Shown: positions 24,848 through 43,246, counted from the first letter of the stretch. The stretch: 55,000 nucleotides of DNA from Neocallimastix lanati (nom. inval.) (GCA_016946835.1 JACVTC010000233.1:1-55000); one strand, 5' to 3'. The notes: generated from the sequence alone by a model not told the origin. Translations and numbers: made by a program.

Positions 24848-25168
24848 TATTAATATTATAAATGTATTTTATTTATATTGTTATAATTAAATTTTATATA
24901 ATTGATTATAAAAATCAATTTAAATTTAATAGTTTTTATATATAAAAAGAAAAATAATAATAAAATGTAATTTAGTGGCAAGAACAACTTTTATGCCTTG
25001 AAAAAAAAAGTATAAATAGTTGTAAATTTTGCTACTAATTTTTAAATATCATCAAATAAAATAAAATAAAATAAAATAAATTTAATAAAATAAATAAATA
25101 AAATAAATAAATAAATAAAATTTGTGTTTCCTTACTTTATTTTTATTTAATTCTCTAAAACCTTAACA
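24309..25168 (+). repeat. 3' LTR of element 2
   Basis: About 860 bp, nearly identical to 17132-17988, ending CTTAACA directly before the ACTG duplication. TATAAATA lies at 25011-25018. Confidence 0.92.
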
Positions 25169-25172
25169 ACTG
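25169..25172. repeat. Target-site duplication ACTG, right copy
   Basis: ACTG follows the last LTR base of element 2 and matches the copies at 8954 and 17128. Confidence 0.85.
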
Positions 25173-25184
25173 AAGATTTCGTTA

Positions 25185-25549
25185 CATATATGTTGATGGA
25201 AAAAATATTTAAGGAATTGTAATACTGAAGGATAAATATAATCATTATAGTAATACTCAAATAAAGTACACCAAGAATTTAGTAGATAAATACTTAATAT
25301 ATTATAATATCAAAAACATTTAAAATATAAACACAGAAGATTATAAAGATAGAAGAAGATCATGAACCAGAAAATAAATTTTTTTATAGGTCAATTATAG
25401 GTGGATTAATACACTTATACAAGTTTACACTACCAAATATAACATTTGCCACTAATTTAACTGTTGAATTTTCGAATAATCCAACAGAATCATATACAAA
25501 ACTATTTATTAGAATTTTAAGAAATTTAAAAGAAACGATAAATTGGTGA
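25185..25549 (+). pseudogene. Ty1/copia reverse transcriptase remnant
   Basis: Plus-strand translation gives YIYVDGKNI, then ILKDKYNHYSNTQIKYTKN, then YRSIIGGLIHLYKFTLPN and a NNPTESYTKLFIRILRNLK block. These match the YVDD region and the later YRSLIGSLxYL...TRPDI...NPT...ILRYLKGT block of Ty1/copia RT-RNase H. YVDD has become YVDG, and stops and frame changes interrupt it. It starts right at the Ty3 insertion point, and no matching 5' part lies left of 8954. Confidence 0.7.
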
Positions 25550-25560
25550 ACCACATTTAA

Positions 25561-25574
25561 TAATAATAATAAAA

Positions 25575-25622
<48 letters not shown>

Positions 25623-25866
25623 TTTTACACAAAATAAGATTATAATACACTAATATTTGACTTTAAAGTCAATTTCAGTAAATATATTAATAATTGGTAA
25701 TAATACAATATTATGAAATTCAAAAAAGCAGGGATAGTGCATTTCAAAATGTGGCGTATTTTCATATGTGACGTGACTTGTTTTTTTAATAAATAAATAA
25801 ATAATAAATAAATAAATAATAATTAAATAAACAATAATTAAATATATAATAAAAAAAAAAAAAAAC
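25561..25866. repeat. A-run and (TAAA)n low-complexity stretch
   Basis: Holds a 39-base A-run (about 25579-25617), a TAAA repeat and a second A-run at 25852-25865. The second run would be a T-run terminator for a minus-strand Pol III transcript of the neighbouring island. Confidence 0.7.
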
Positions 25867-26272
25867 ATAGACTTGCACATATGGGTACCCATCTCCCATA
25901 TGGCCATACAGTTATTAATTAACTGTAAGGTGATGAGTTATTGGCATACTGTATCAGCTTCGCCGCTCTCAATCGTCGTTACACACTGCCCGGAGATGCA
26001 TTCCTAACGTTCCTACATATATCTCTAATGACCACGAGCATCAGAACGGAACCATTAACTCCTCCCTAGTGGGTGTAATCATTGGCGATTGGAAATTTTA
26101 CAATCATCAAGGTCTATGCTTCAATTCAAAGCGTAGTATCAGGGTTGGGTGAAATAATCATTTGAGGGAAAGCCTTATGATCATCACGTGTGGTCTCATG
26201 ATATCCCAGGATAGAAACCTCATCCGATTATTTGGTGCCATGCCGAGGATTCGAACCCCGCCCTCTACAGTT
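25867..26272 (-). ncRNA. GC-rich structured island with Pol III-type signals (candidate ncRNA or SINE)
   Basis: About 400 bp of near-balanced base composition stand out from flanks that are almost all A/T. On the minus strand it starts with a perfect B-box GGTTCGAATCC (26257-26247) in a well-paired T-arm, followed by an acceptor-like GCATGGC and an encoded ACCA. It ends at a run of about 14 T. Strong hairpins lie near the 3' end: CATATGGG/CCCATATG at about 25877-25901 and ACAGTTA/TAACTGT at about 25906-25924. No open frame is convincing. I do not recognise 5S, 7SL, RNase P, U3 or spliceosomal RNA motifs. Confidence 0.45.
26233..26272 (-). other. tRNA 3'-half-like sequence including CCA
   Basis: The T-stem CGGGG/CCTCG pairs (with one G-T) around the loop TTCGAAT. 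It is followed by GCATGGC, A and then CCA. No 5' half with a matching GCCATGC acceptor lies in the AT-rich sequence upstream on this strand. Eukaryotic tRNA genes do not encode CCA, so this looks like a retroposed tRNA fragment or a SINE head. Confidence 0.45.
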
Positions 26273-27018
26273 TAAATATATAATAAATATTCTTTTTTAG
26301 TATAATTTATTAAAATTCAATTGTAAAAATATTTTTTTTTATAAAAAATATTTTTTACATTGGAATATTAATAAAAAAAAATTTTTTTTTTTATAATTCT
26401 TTTTATAATTCTTTTTTTAATTATAGAATATTTTATTTCTTTTGAAAATAATAATTATTTAATATATAAATTGTAAAAATATATTATTTTTTTTTGAAAT
26501 AATTATTTAATAATATTTAATTGTAAAAATATATTATTGAAACAATTATTTAATAATATTTAATTGTAAAAACATATTATTGAGAACATATATATAAATG
26601 TACATTTAAACTCTTATTTAACATTTAATTATTTAATTATTTATATATTTATTTATGATTGTATAAAATATCTTAAAAATGTATGGCTTTATTTTATATA
26701 GTTATAAGCCACAGTGCAAATTGTACGATTGTGAATTCTACTACAATCCTTAATATCTATAGTATCAATCTGAAATTAATATTTGCTTAAAAAATGCTAT
26801 TTAAATATAAGTTTTATAAATTTATATATTTACATCAATAAGAATGAAAAAAGATATAATAATTAATGATCAAAACAAATTTTTCTCTAAAAAAATAATG
26901 TTATTTTCTGATTATTTATAGGAATATAATATTAAAATTAAAGTATAATAAATAAGAACATATAGAGAATCATAATATAATATAGTAGATATATTTTTGA
27001 AAATTTTAAACCCTACGA
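26273..27018. other. AT-rich intergenic stretch, nothing recognised
   Basis: No coding frame. Short repeated TTAATAATATTTAATTGTAAAAA-like motifs occur around 26500-26580. A TGGCTT/AAGCCA hairpin lies near 26683-26712. Confidence 0.4.
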
Positions 27019-27027
27019 ATTTTATGG

Positions 27028-27617
27028 GGGTGTGGGGCATTTCGCCAAATTGCATTTCGCCAATTTTTTTGAAAGCATATTAAAAAAATGTGGCATTTCG
27101 CCAAATTGCATTTCGCCAAGTTGCTTTTCGCCAAATTGAGAATTATTAAATAAATAAATAAATAAATAAAATTAAATATTTTTAATATTGATGTATTTAT
27201 AATTATGAAGTAAATATTTAAATATTAAAAAAATTTTTTTCATATATAAATAGCTTTACAAATATCTGTTTAAATAAATAATAAATTGATAAATAATAAA
27301 TAAAAAAAAATAATAATAATAAAATAAACAATTTTATAATTAAAGTATTGCTATAATATTATTTTTTTACAAAATATTAAAATATATCTTTATAATTAAA
27401 TTTATTTTTATAATTAAATATTATTAATAATTATTTTATTTTAAAAAATATCTATAATTAATTATAAAATATAATAAAAACAAGTTTAAAAAAATTATTT
27501 TGAATTTTTATTTATTTATTCATTCATTTACTTATATCAATAAGCCATTTGTCGAAATGCAACTTGGGGAAATGCAACATTTTAATAATACGCCACTTGG
27601 CGAAATGCAACTCTCCC
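27028..27617. mobile_element. 590-bp MULE-type MITE with 9-bp target-site duplication
   Basis: A perfect 9-bp direct repeat ATTTTATGG flanks it (27019-27027 and 27618-27626). The ends are GGGTGTGGGGCATTTCGCC and the inverse of GGGAGAGTTGCATTTCGCC, giving imperfect terminal inverted repeats. Several sub-terminal copies of GCATTTCGCCAA lie near each end, in opposite orientation at the two ends. There is no coding capacity. A 9-bp duplication is typical of Mutator-like elements, so mobilisation by a MULE transposase in trans is inferred. Confidence 0.8.
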
Positions 27618-27626
27618 ATTTTATGG

Positions 27627-28320
27627 AAAACTTATTTTAACCCTAACCTTAATAAAAAATAATATTTTTATATACATAATTTAAATTTTTTATAAAATAA
27701 ATTTCTTTTATAAATTTTAAAAATTAAGGAAGAAATTTTTTTTTTATACCTAAATAAAATATTAATAATTACTAAATAAATTTCATTTTACATTGATTAT
27801 TTATGTTTCGTTTTATATTTATATTTTAATATTAAATATATTTACTATTCCATAATAATAATTTTTTTTTATATAACTAATAAAATTAATATAAATTAAT
27901 ATAATTAAAAAAAAAATAACCTAACCTGTTAAACACTAAATATTATATTAATTATTAAGATATAAAATAATTTTCTATAATAATAGAAAATTAAGAATAA
28001 TTTTTTATATAGTATTTAATTTAATTATTATCATTAATATTTTTATGTTTAATAATTAATTTAAATAAAAAATATTAAAGCATTAGAGTTGTTATAAAAT
28101 TAGTTGTAAATAAATAATTTTATTAATTTGACTATAAAATTAATTGTAAATAAATAATTTTATTAATTTGAGTAATGTGTTAATTGTTATATTTATTCAG
28201 CAATGTATCATTTTAATAATAATTATTATATTATTAAATTTATATTATTAAATTTTTATTATTACATCTTTATTATTTTTTAAAAGAAGTATAAATAGAG
28301 TAGGGTAGTACAAAATTATA
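27627..28320. other. AT-rich intergenic stretch, nothing recognised
   Basis: More than 85% A/T by eye, with short direct repeats near 28085-28170 (TTATAAAATTAGTTGTAAATAAA types). No gene is supported. Confidence 0.4.
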
Positions 28321-28540
28321 GTTCTTTTTTTTTTTCTTATGACTTTTATTATATCATTCTTTTTTTTTCTTACGACTTTATTATATTGTTCTTTTTTTTC
28401 TTACGACTTTATTATATTGTTCTTTTTTTTCTTACGACTTTATTATTATATTATTCTTTTTTTTCTTACGACTTTATTATTATATTATTCTTTTTTTTTC
28501 TTGCGAATTTATTATTATATTATTCTTTTATTATTCTCTT
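28321..28540. repeat. Minisatellite, about 6 units of 33-39 bp
   Basis: The unit is a T-run, then CTTACGACTTTATTATATTG or a close variant, then a short spacer. Later units gain an extra TTA. The open frames across it are hydrophobic by-products of T-rich sequence. Confidence 0.85.
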
Positions 28541-29239
28541 AAGTTTAATAATAAAATTTAAAATAGTTTAGATTATATAAAATAATAGTTTAAATTAAAT
28601 GTTCTATTTTTATTAAAGTATATAATGATTCATTTTTATATTTTAGTGTTTAATAGTTAGTGTTTTTATAATTAGAGTTTTATTGGTAAATTATTTAGGA
28701 ATTTAAAAGTATCGAGCTATCTATAATAATATAAATATCATGTATTTTACTTCATATTTATTCCATGTAATTACCTTTAATTATTTTATAATAATAAATC
28801 TAAAGCTTATTACTAAAACTATTTAATAAAATTAAACATGAATTTTTATATAACGTTTTGAACTACTAAATTGAAAAATTTAATTTTGAATAATTTTAGA
28901 TAATTTTATATTAATTAGTAATGCTTAGTAATATTAATATACATCCAATTATGGATTAGAGTTTTATTAAATTGAATAGTATAACATAGTAATTTTTTAA
29001 TTTTATTTTTTTGTTAATTATTTATTTTATTTAATAATTAAATAACATATTAATTATGAATATGATGTATTACTAATTTATGTTAAGTAATACACTTTTT
29101 CGTAATATTGATATAATGTAATGTAAATATAATAATTAAAAGAAATTAAATAAACACTTTTAAGATTTATTGTTATTTAATTATAGGAAAAAAATTAAAT
29201 ATATTTATATTAAAAAAATGAATTAATTTTAATGATTAT

Positions 29240-29660
29240 ATATATTTTAGATTAGGAATAAAATTTATTTACTAATATTTATTAAAAAAAAATGTATGAA
29301 AGTAAAATATATGATATTTATTACATTAATATTAAAAAACTATGTTATGAATTTCTAGGACGAAATAACCTTTAATTCTTCCCATTCATCGATGATTACT
29401 CCATGTGGATAAAAATTATCATTTAAATCTGTATCAGAATTTCTTCTTTGTTTTATAGTTTCGACGTCGTCACTCTTGACAAGGGTAGGTCTAATACAAT
29501 TCAAATTGATCATAGTGTAAAAATCACTAATCCTAATAGGCATAACATTAATAAGGAATTCCACAAGCCCCACAAAATATGAAATCGGGAACGAAGACTC
29601 TCTCTAAAGTGATTGAAAGATATTATCAATTAAACGTCTTCTTTCCCCTGAATATCACAA
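29240..29660 (-). pseudogene. LINE (non-LTR retrotransposon) 3' fragment, old copy
   Basis: The minus-strand frame at 29573-29355 (FLINVMPIRISDFYTMINL ... NSDTDLNDNF, then DEWEEL) matches the C-terminus of the better copy at 43403. The downstream 3'-UTR motif (AATAAA...CCTAATCT near 29253-29275) also matches. The poly(A) tail has decayed. Homology with the 43 kb copy ends near 29660. Confidence 0.65.
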
Positions 29661-29689
29661 GGGTCGTTCTGGATTTGAACTGAAGGACC

Positions 29690-36521
<6,832 letters not shown>

Positions 36522-37652
36522 GCTAATTAATTAAGAAGAGAGAACCTTTTGAGGATTCTTTTTTTTTTTCTAATGAAAGATAATAATAATAATAAATAAA
36601 AGTATGTTAAAAAAAATAATAAAATTTATATTTTTTTTAACGTCTTTGTAAAATATATTGAAAAAAAAGAGGAAAAAGGAATATGATATATAATAATAAT
36701 ATATAATTAATAATATATATTTGATAGAAACATAAACTTTTTATTAGATAATATAAAAAATACTATTATAATAATACTAGAAACATATAATATAAAAAGG
36801 ATATAAAATAATAACAAATACTATCTTATATATTTTAAGTTTATAAGTTTCTATACTATTATTTTAATTGTATTTCTTTTTACTTTATATATTATTTTTT
36901 TTAGAAAAAAAATTATTTTTTGTCATTTAAAACTTTTTTTTTTCAAAAATATTTTATATATTTTTAATAATATATAAAATTAAAATAAACAAAATGTTCA
37001 ATTTTTTTTTTTTTATTGAAGTAACAATAATTTAATTAAAAAAGCAACAATATATAATAATATTAAACATATTTAAAAACCAATTTTAAATTAAAATGAT
37101 ATAAAAAATTTGTATAAAAACGTTTTAATTTAAAATTTTATAAAGTATATAAAAAAGACACAAAATAATAATTATTATTAAAGACAATTAACTAAAGACA
37201 ATTGTAGTAAAAACAAAATTAAACAAAATAATTATTTAAAGAATTATTATTAGTTTAGAAATTATTGTTTTTTATTAATTTTTATTTGCTTAATTCTTAA
37301 AAAAAAAAAAAAAAAAGTAAATAAATTAACTTATTAAAGATAATTTATAAAAATTTATTTTTTATTTTGTATTTGGTGTGTAAATAAATGATTAATATTA
37401 AAAATGAGTGTATAGTATATAAAATAATTTAAAATTTTTAATTTAGTTGCATAAAAAAGAATTAATAATAATACTATTATTATTATAATTATTAATATTA
37501 TTTTTTATTCGTATTATTATTTTTTTATTTTGCTTTTATATTAAATGAATTAATTTTTATTTTTATATATTAATACTTAATCTATAAGGAAAAAAAAAAA
37601 AAATAATAATAATGAAAAAAATAAAAATAAAAATTTAATTATTAGATTATAA
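36522..37652. other. PGM 3' flank, no gene
   Basis: A/T-only sequence with short A and T runs between two convergent genes (PGM plus, zinc-finger gene minus). No open frame or repeat family was recognised. Confidence 0.5.
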
Positions 37653-37870
37653 TTATAATCTATCCATTCTATTTTTTACATTAATATATAATTGTTCTAT
37701 ATTATGAATATTAACATAGCTAGAATCATCATCTTCATCATCTGATAAACAGTTTTCTCGATCGATATCCATAAAATTCCCTCCAGATTCTTCTAACCAT
37801 AGATAGTCATTATATCTTATACATTTTGATAAATCTAATAGATACTATTTTTAAGAATAAAATATGTATA

Positions 37871-37902
<32 letters not shown>

Positions 37903-38023
37903 GTAGTAGTAGTAGTAATATCATTTTTAATTATTTATTGTTGTAAATATTAATATAAATTACTAATTACTTAATATATTATATAAATTTATTATATTTA
38001 TATATATTTATTTATTTATTTTT

Positions 38024-38057
<34 letters not shown>

Positions 38058-38360
38058 TTTTTTTTTTTTTGTTTTGTTTTATTTAATTTACCTGTACATC
38101 AAACGGTATATCCTTATTTTTTAATATTTTTTTAATTTGCTTTTCCAATATTTTACAATTGACTCGATCATCTTTATAATATATATATGAGGGTATAATA
38201 TAAAATTATATATATATATAATAAATAATTAAATTAATATATTTAAGGTTATTTTATTTTTATTTAAATATATATATATATAAAATTTTTTTTAAAATTC
38301 ATTTTTTTATTTCTATTATTATTATTATTATTATTATTATATTTTATTTTATTTTTATTT

Positions 38361-38392
<32 letters not shown>

Positions 38393-38958
38393 TTTTTAAT
38401 TTTTTGATTTACCCATTCTTATTGAAAGCATTAAAGCATCACATAAAAGTTGAAGATCAACTCCTCTAGAGGCATCTTTAAGACAATCACAACTTAACCA
38501 ATAGAAATTTAAAGAATTAAATATCTTACAGATTCTTTTATTAACATTGGAATAATCTTCCCATCTATTTAATAACATTTTTTTTATAGTAATTTGTATA
38601 TATAATAAATATATTTATTGTAAATTAATTGTTAATCTATATAATATATATATGTATATTTTTTCTTATTTTCTTATTTTATCATTTTCTTCTTATTATT
38701 ATTATTTTAGATACCTTTCTTCTTTAAATGCATGTGCTGATGCTATACCATAAAGAACTAAAGATATATGATCTGGCATTAATCGACTATGAAAACTGGC
38801 AACTTCATTTAACATTAAATAAAATGCTGATTCATTATTTTTTGTTAAAATGGCTACCGGATTACATTTTCTTAAAATTACATTACAATTTTCTTTAAAT
38901 TTACTATAATCCATGGTTGTTGTTGTTAATAACTAACAACATCATATATAATAATAAC

Positions 38959-38999
<41 letters not shown>

Positions 39000-41060
39000 T
39001 TATTTAAAATATATATATATATATATATTAAATAAATTAATCATTACAATTATATAAATAAAAATAAAAAAAAAAAATTAAAATAAAAATAAATAAATAT
39101 AAATATATAATAAATATATAATAAATATATATATATAATAAATAATATAATATATAATATATAAAATATATATAAAATATATAAAAGAGTTATTTACATC
39201 TGAAAATTCTTGTACTGAATCAATACATAAACCAAATCTTTCTTTTAGAGCCATAAGATAAAGTGTGGTTGCTTCAAGAGCTACGTTTTCTTCATCTTCA
39301 TCAAATTCATCTTCAGATTGCCATTTTTTATAACGTGAATCATAATTTTCTGATATTAATCTAGCTAACGCTATACAGGATAAATAAACGGTTTGTGAAA
39401 TTTGTGCTGTAGTTAGTTCTGGTGGTTGTTTTGTGGGTGGTGAATTTAATTGAGAAATATTTGATTTTGATGACTTTTTTTTCACTTGTCGATTTTCATG
39501 TTGTAATAATATTATTAAAAGTTGATGTAAAGTATTTGCAGTTTCTTGTGCTAATTTACAATTCCAGAAAACTTTGAATAAATATTATTATTTTATATAA
39601 AAAAATATATATAAATATATATATATAAGAAAAAAGAAATTTAGAATTATAGAATCATATTTATTAATAAATAAATAAAATAAGTAAATAAATATCTTAA
39701 GAGTAATAATAATCATAAAATATAACAATTTAATAAAAGGTATTATTAAAACTATTGTATTATATATAATATTTTTGTTATTATTATAATATTCATTACA
39801 TATTTATATATATATATTTTATTTTTATTCGTTATTTTTTATTTTTATTTTTATTTTTATTATTATTATTATTTAATAAAATACCAGTTGCTGCATTCCA
39901 ATATACATTGGCTGCTACTGAAGGGTGCGATTTTTTTATTTTTTCAGCTTGCTTTAATTTCTTATATGCCTCTTTTAATAATAATAAAATTAGAAATATT
40001 CAATTTAATTTAATTTCAATTATATTTATATTCATATTCATAATAACAATAAAGTATTATATAATTAATAATTATAAATATATATATATATATATAATAT
40101 TTATAATATTAATTTTAAAGAAGGGATTGCTATTAAAATTTTTAATTACATATATATTAATATATAAATAATTTTATTTACCAATTGCTGCTGCATTTTG
40201 TGAAGTGGATATAGAAAGATTTTCAGTATTTCTTTTTTTCTGATTTTTTTTATTATTTTTATTATTTTTTTTATTTTTATTATTTTTAGCATTTTCTTTT
40301 TCAACTAATGCTTTATGTTTTTGGGTTTTTATATGATTATTATAGGTAGCCTCAGTTGAAAATGTCTTTCTACATAAGTTACATTTATATTGCTTATTTA
40401 TCGATTCTATTGATGAACTGTTTTTAATAGAAGAAACAGAAGAGGTGTCTGTTGAAATGGTATCAGTAGATTCTGATAGTGAAATATTAGAAAGTGAAAT
40501 GTTAGATTTTCTTCTGGAAGATAGACTAGTGGTGGACTTTAAGTATCGTTCACTGACTGAACTTGTAAAATTTGGTTTAAATAATTCATATCTATTTTCT
40601 AATAAATAAAATGGTTCAAGTCTTGATGGTGGACCAAAAACTTTGTTATATATATTTTATTGAATTTTCATAAATGATTTTAAATTGAAATTTTAATATT
40701 CAATTTAAATTATATACATTTATATTAAAAATAAAATAAGATATTAATATTCATTTCAATGGAGGAATTTATTTTTATATAAAAGAATATATATTTATAT
40801 ATATAGAATAAAATGCATAATTATTTGTTGCATAAATGATTGATAATAATGGTAATAATAATAATAACAACAATAATAATAATAATAATAAAAACTGTAT
40901 ATATATTTTATTGTTATTTTTTTATTATTATTATTTTATATTTTATATCTATATATAAATAAATTTGACATTAACTATTCATTTCTTTGAATTTTTCTGG
41001 TGTTATTGAATAGGGTATAACCTGATAAATTGAAGGATCGGGTAGAAAATCAATTTCCAT
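37653..41060 (-). CDS. C2H2 zinc-finger protein, 548 aa, function unknown
   Basis: Eight exons: 41060-40976, 40640-40182, 39971-39885, 39571-39198, 38932-38715, 38564-38413, 38171-38092, 37844-37653. All junctions use GT-AG and keep frame (1647 coding bases). The N-terminus is MEIDFLPDPSIYQ. A Ser/Thr-rich stretch precedes one C2H2 finger (CNLCRKTFSTEATYNNHIKT) at about residues 113-138, then a Lys/Asn-rich linker. The rest is predicted mostly helical (AYKKLKQAEKIKKSHPSVAA; SQTVYLSCIALARLIS), possibly TPR-like repeats, with an acidic tail (SDDEDDDSS). The finger resembles the U1/JAZ type found in RNA- and ribosome-associated proteins, but I do not recognise the family. Introns are A/T-only with TA and AAT runs. 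Confidence 0.8.
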
Positions 41061-41230
41061 TGAGGTTTTATTTTTTTTTTTAAAAAAAAAAAAATATATT
41101 ATATAGATGTATAATAAATAAATTATTAAGATGGATATTAATGATAATAATAATAATAAAAAAAAAAAATATTATTAAAATATTATTTTTATATTTATAT
41201 ATAAAGTTTGATTTTTAATTTTTAAAATTT

Positions 41231-41262
<32 letters not shown>

Positions 41263-41520
41263 TTATTTTTTTAATATGATTATCGAAAAATTAAAAATAT
41301 ATATTATGTGTGTGAATATGTGTATTTCATTTTATATTAATCTTCATTAATATAATATACATTATTTATTTTTATTTTTTTAATTTCTTTAAGATAAAAT
41401 AATTATACATTAATAAAATTTAAAATATAAAATATTATAAAAAAAATTTATATTATTAATGAGCATATAAATTGAATTCTTTTATGATTTAATTATAAGA
41501 AGCATTATTTGAGATTTTAA
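41061..41520. other. AT-rich 5' flank of the zinc-finger gene
   Basis: Low-complexity A/T sequence, including TTTA repeats near 41231-41265. It should contain the minus-strand promoter, but no motif can be assigned. Confidence 0.4.
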
Positions 41521-41529
41521 ACAAATATT

Positions 41530-41532
41530 TTA

Positions 41533-41585
<53 letters not shown>

Positions 41586-41918
41586 ACTTGGAATAAACTT
41601 TATTTAATAATATTCATTAAAAAAAAAAAAAAAAATACATGAATTTATTTATTTTATTATTTAAAAAAATATGTAATGAGTTTCCAGGATGAAAGGGTCT
41701 CTAATTCTTCCATTAAAATTTGTGCATACTTTCAAAGTAAGGTAGAGTATCAGTAATTTATTTTTTATTTTCATTTTTATTGAGGTCAAGAAAATCAAAA
41801 AAGGTAAATAAATCATTAAGTTTTCATTGTTGGCAGATCTCATGAATGGAGACCATTAAACTAATACATTCTTCTTTATTTTTAAAACCAACCTGTTTTG
41901 GTCAAATAATTCCATGAG

Positions 41919-41962
<44 letters not shown>

Positions 41963-42120
41963 CGTAGTCCGAAATTCTTTAAGTGAAAATTTTTTGACAG
42001 AATCTACATTGAAAATTGAAATACCATGGTTAATTATTACAATCAGAAAGATCCCCTTTCTTAGGAATGGAAATAACAGAAACAGAATTTCATTTACCAT
42101 CCCAAATTTTATTAAATAAT
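41530..42120 (-). pseudogene. LINE fragment with RT remnants and poly(A) tail
   Basis: On the minus strand, WDGKWNSVSVISIPKKGDLS (about 42100-42030) is the first RT block of non-LTR elements. GFKNKEECISLMVSIHEICQ (about 41885-41825) is the next block. A 3'-UTR motif matching the 43 kb copy (AATAAAGTTTATTCC) follows, then a poly(A) tail (41530-41584 as T on the plus strand). An A-run at 41921-41960 interrupts the RT, frames are broken, and the region between RT and 3' UTR is deleted. Confidence 0.7.
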
Positions 42121-42139
42121 AAAAATAGACAATTTTAAG

Positions 42140-42180
42140 TTTTAAAAATTTTTTTTTTTATTTATTTTTATTTTTATTTT

Positions 42181-42217
<37 letters not shown>

Positions 42218-43238
42218 CTTTTAATAAAATAAATGCTCTATATTAGATAATTTCTTAATGTAAACAGAGTAATGGAATGCTGAACCCTATAGATTTTTAG
42301 GAACCATTACGTGAATTTCATTATTGCTCATTCTTATTTTTGCGGTTAAAAATAAAAATATTTCTAGGGATAATATTGAGTATATCATTCAAAAATTTAA
42401 TTTTTTTTTTTTTTTTTTTATACCTGCTATTATTGCGAATTTTTAACTTTATTTATTTATTAATTACATGAATATATATATATATATATATTTTATTATT
42501 AAAAAATACTCAATTAATAAAAAAAAAGATAAATATTATTTGACCAATTTGATCATAATAGTAATGTGAAATAAAAAGTAATATAGTAATATTCAAAATA
42601 AAGTGTATAAATGAATTCAGAAAATAGTCCATACGCAATGAACCTCACCTCCAGATTATAAGTTTTCTGTTTTAAAAGAAATTCATGGATTTGAATTGAC
42701 TATCTGAAAAAAATTATAGTCTTCTCCTTCAGAGGTATTGGCCCTGCTAGCCTGTCTTACTGTATTTTCAGCGTTGACACTACTGGTTAGTTTGTACTTA
42801 TATCATCAGAAAAGTCACCCTTGTCGAATACTAGCCCTAGGCATAATTTCTATAAGGAGAGCCGTAGATCGCACCAAGAATTGAGTTTTTGAATAATCAC
42901 CAGAAATGATTTGGTTCTTAAATAAAATATCACATTCTTTTTTATAATTTAAATCATAAATATCTTCATTTCAACGGAATACAATTTCATCATCAATCTA
43001 AAAGATCGATAAATTAATGATATTAAGTTTGTTAAAAACTCCGCTATCCCCACAAAATTTGGAACAGTCAACGAAGTCGAACTTTGTTTAAAAATATTGT
43101 CAACTAATTGTCTTTGTTCCCCATCATTGACTTTAATATTGAACGTCCGCCAAGAAGAGCACTCAATATAAAATATTAAATATTATTATCATAATAATCC
43201 TTTTCTGAATCTAAATAAACATCTAAGGATTTTTGTTC
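42140..43238 (-). pseudogene. Older diverged LINE copy, broken
   Basis: Minus-strand translation of about 43230-43020 gives KSLDVYLDSEKDYYDNN, ...RQLVDNIFKQSSTSLTVPNF and VGIAEFLTN. These are diverged versions of the C-terminal segments in the copy at 43403. Downstream sequence to about 42140 is GC-richer than the surroundings but not readable as a frame. A younger LINE copy inserted immediately upstream of it. Confidence 0.55.
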
Positions 43239-43246
43239 AATTATCA

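Larger units (their letters stand above)
17132..25168 (+). mobile_element. Ty3/gypsy LTR retrotransposon, copy 2 (8037 bp, intact frames)
   Basis: 5' LTR 17132-17988, PBS 17995-18011, leader to 19380, gag 19381-20292, pol in the -1 frame to 24290, 3' LTR 24309-25168. The two LTRs agree with each other, including variants absent from element 1, so this is an independent insertion and not a shared-LTR tandem. All frames are open and the frameshift signal is present, so it looks capable of autonomous activity. No chromodomain is seen after the integrase GPF motif. It is near-identical to element 1 in pol. Confidence 0.96.

Noticed and set aside
8958-25168. Tandem as an assembly duplication or LTR-LTR recombination product
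   Set aside because: The two units differ in LTR variants, indels and leader repeat number, and each has two LTRs of its own with ACTG between.
25650-25907. 85-codon minus-strand frame
   Set aside because: It crosses the T-run and the TAAA repeat, so there is no protein-like composition.
25867-26272. 5S rRNA, 7SL, RNase P/MRP, U3 or spliceosomal RNA
   Set aside because: No diagnostic motif of any of these could be found by eye on either strand. A covariance-model search would be decisive.
28339-28571. Leu/Phe/Tyr-rich open frames
   Set aside because: Translation of a T-rich minisatellite.
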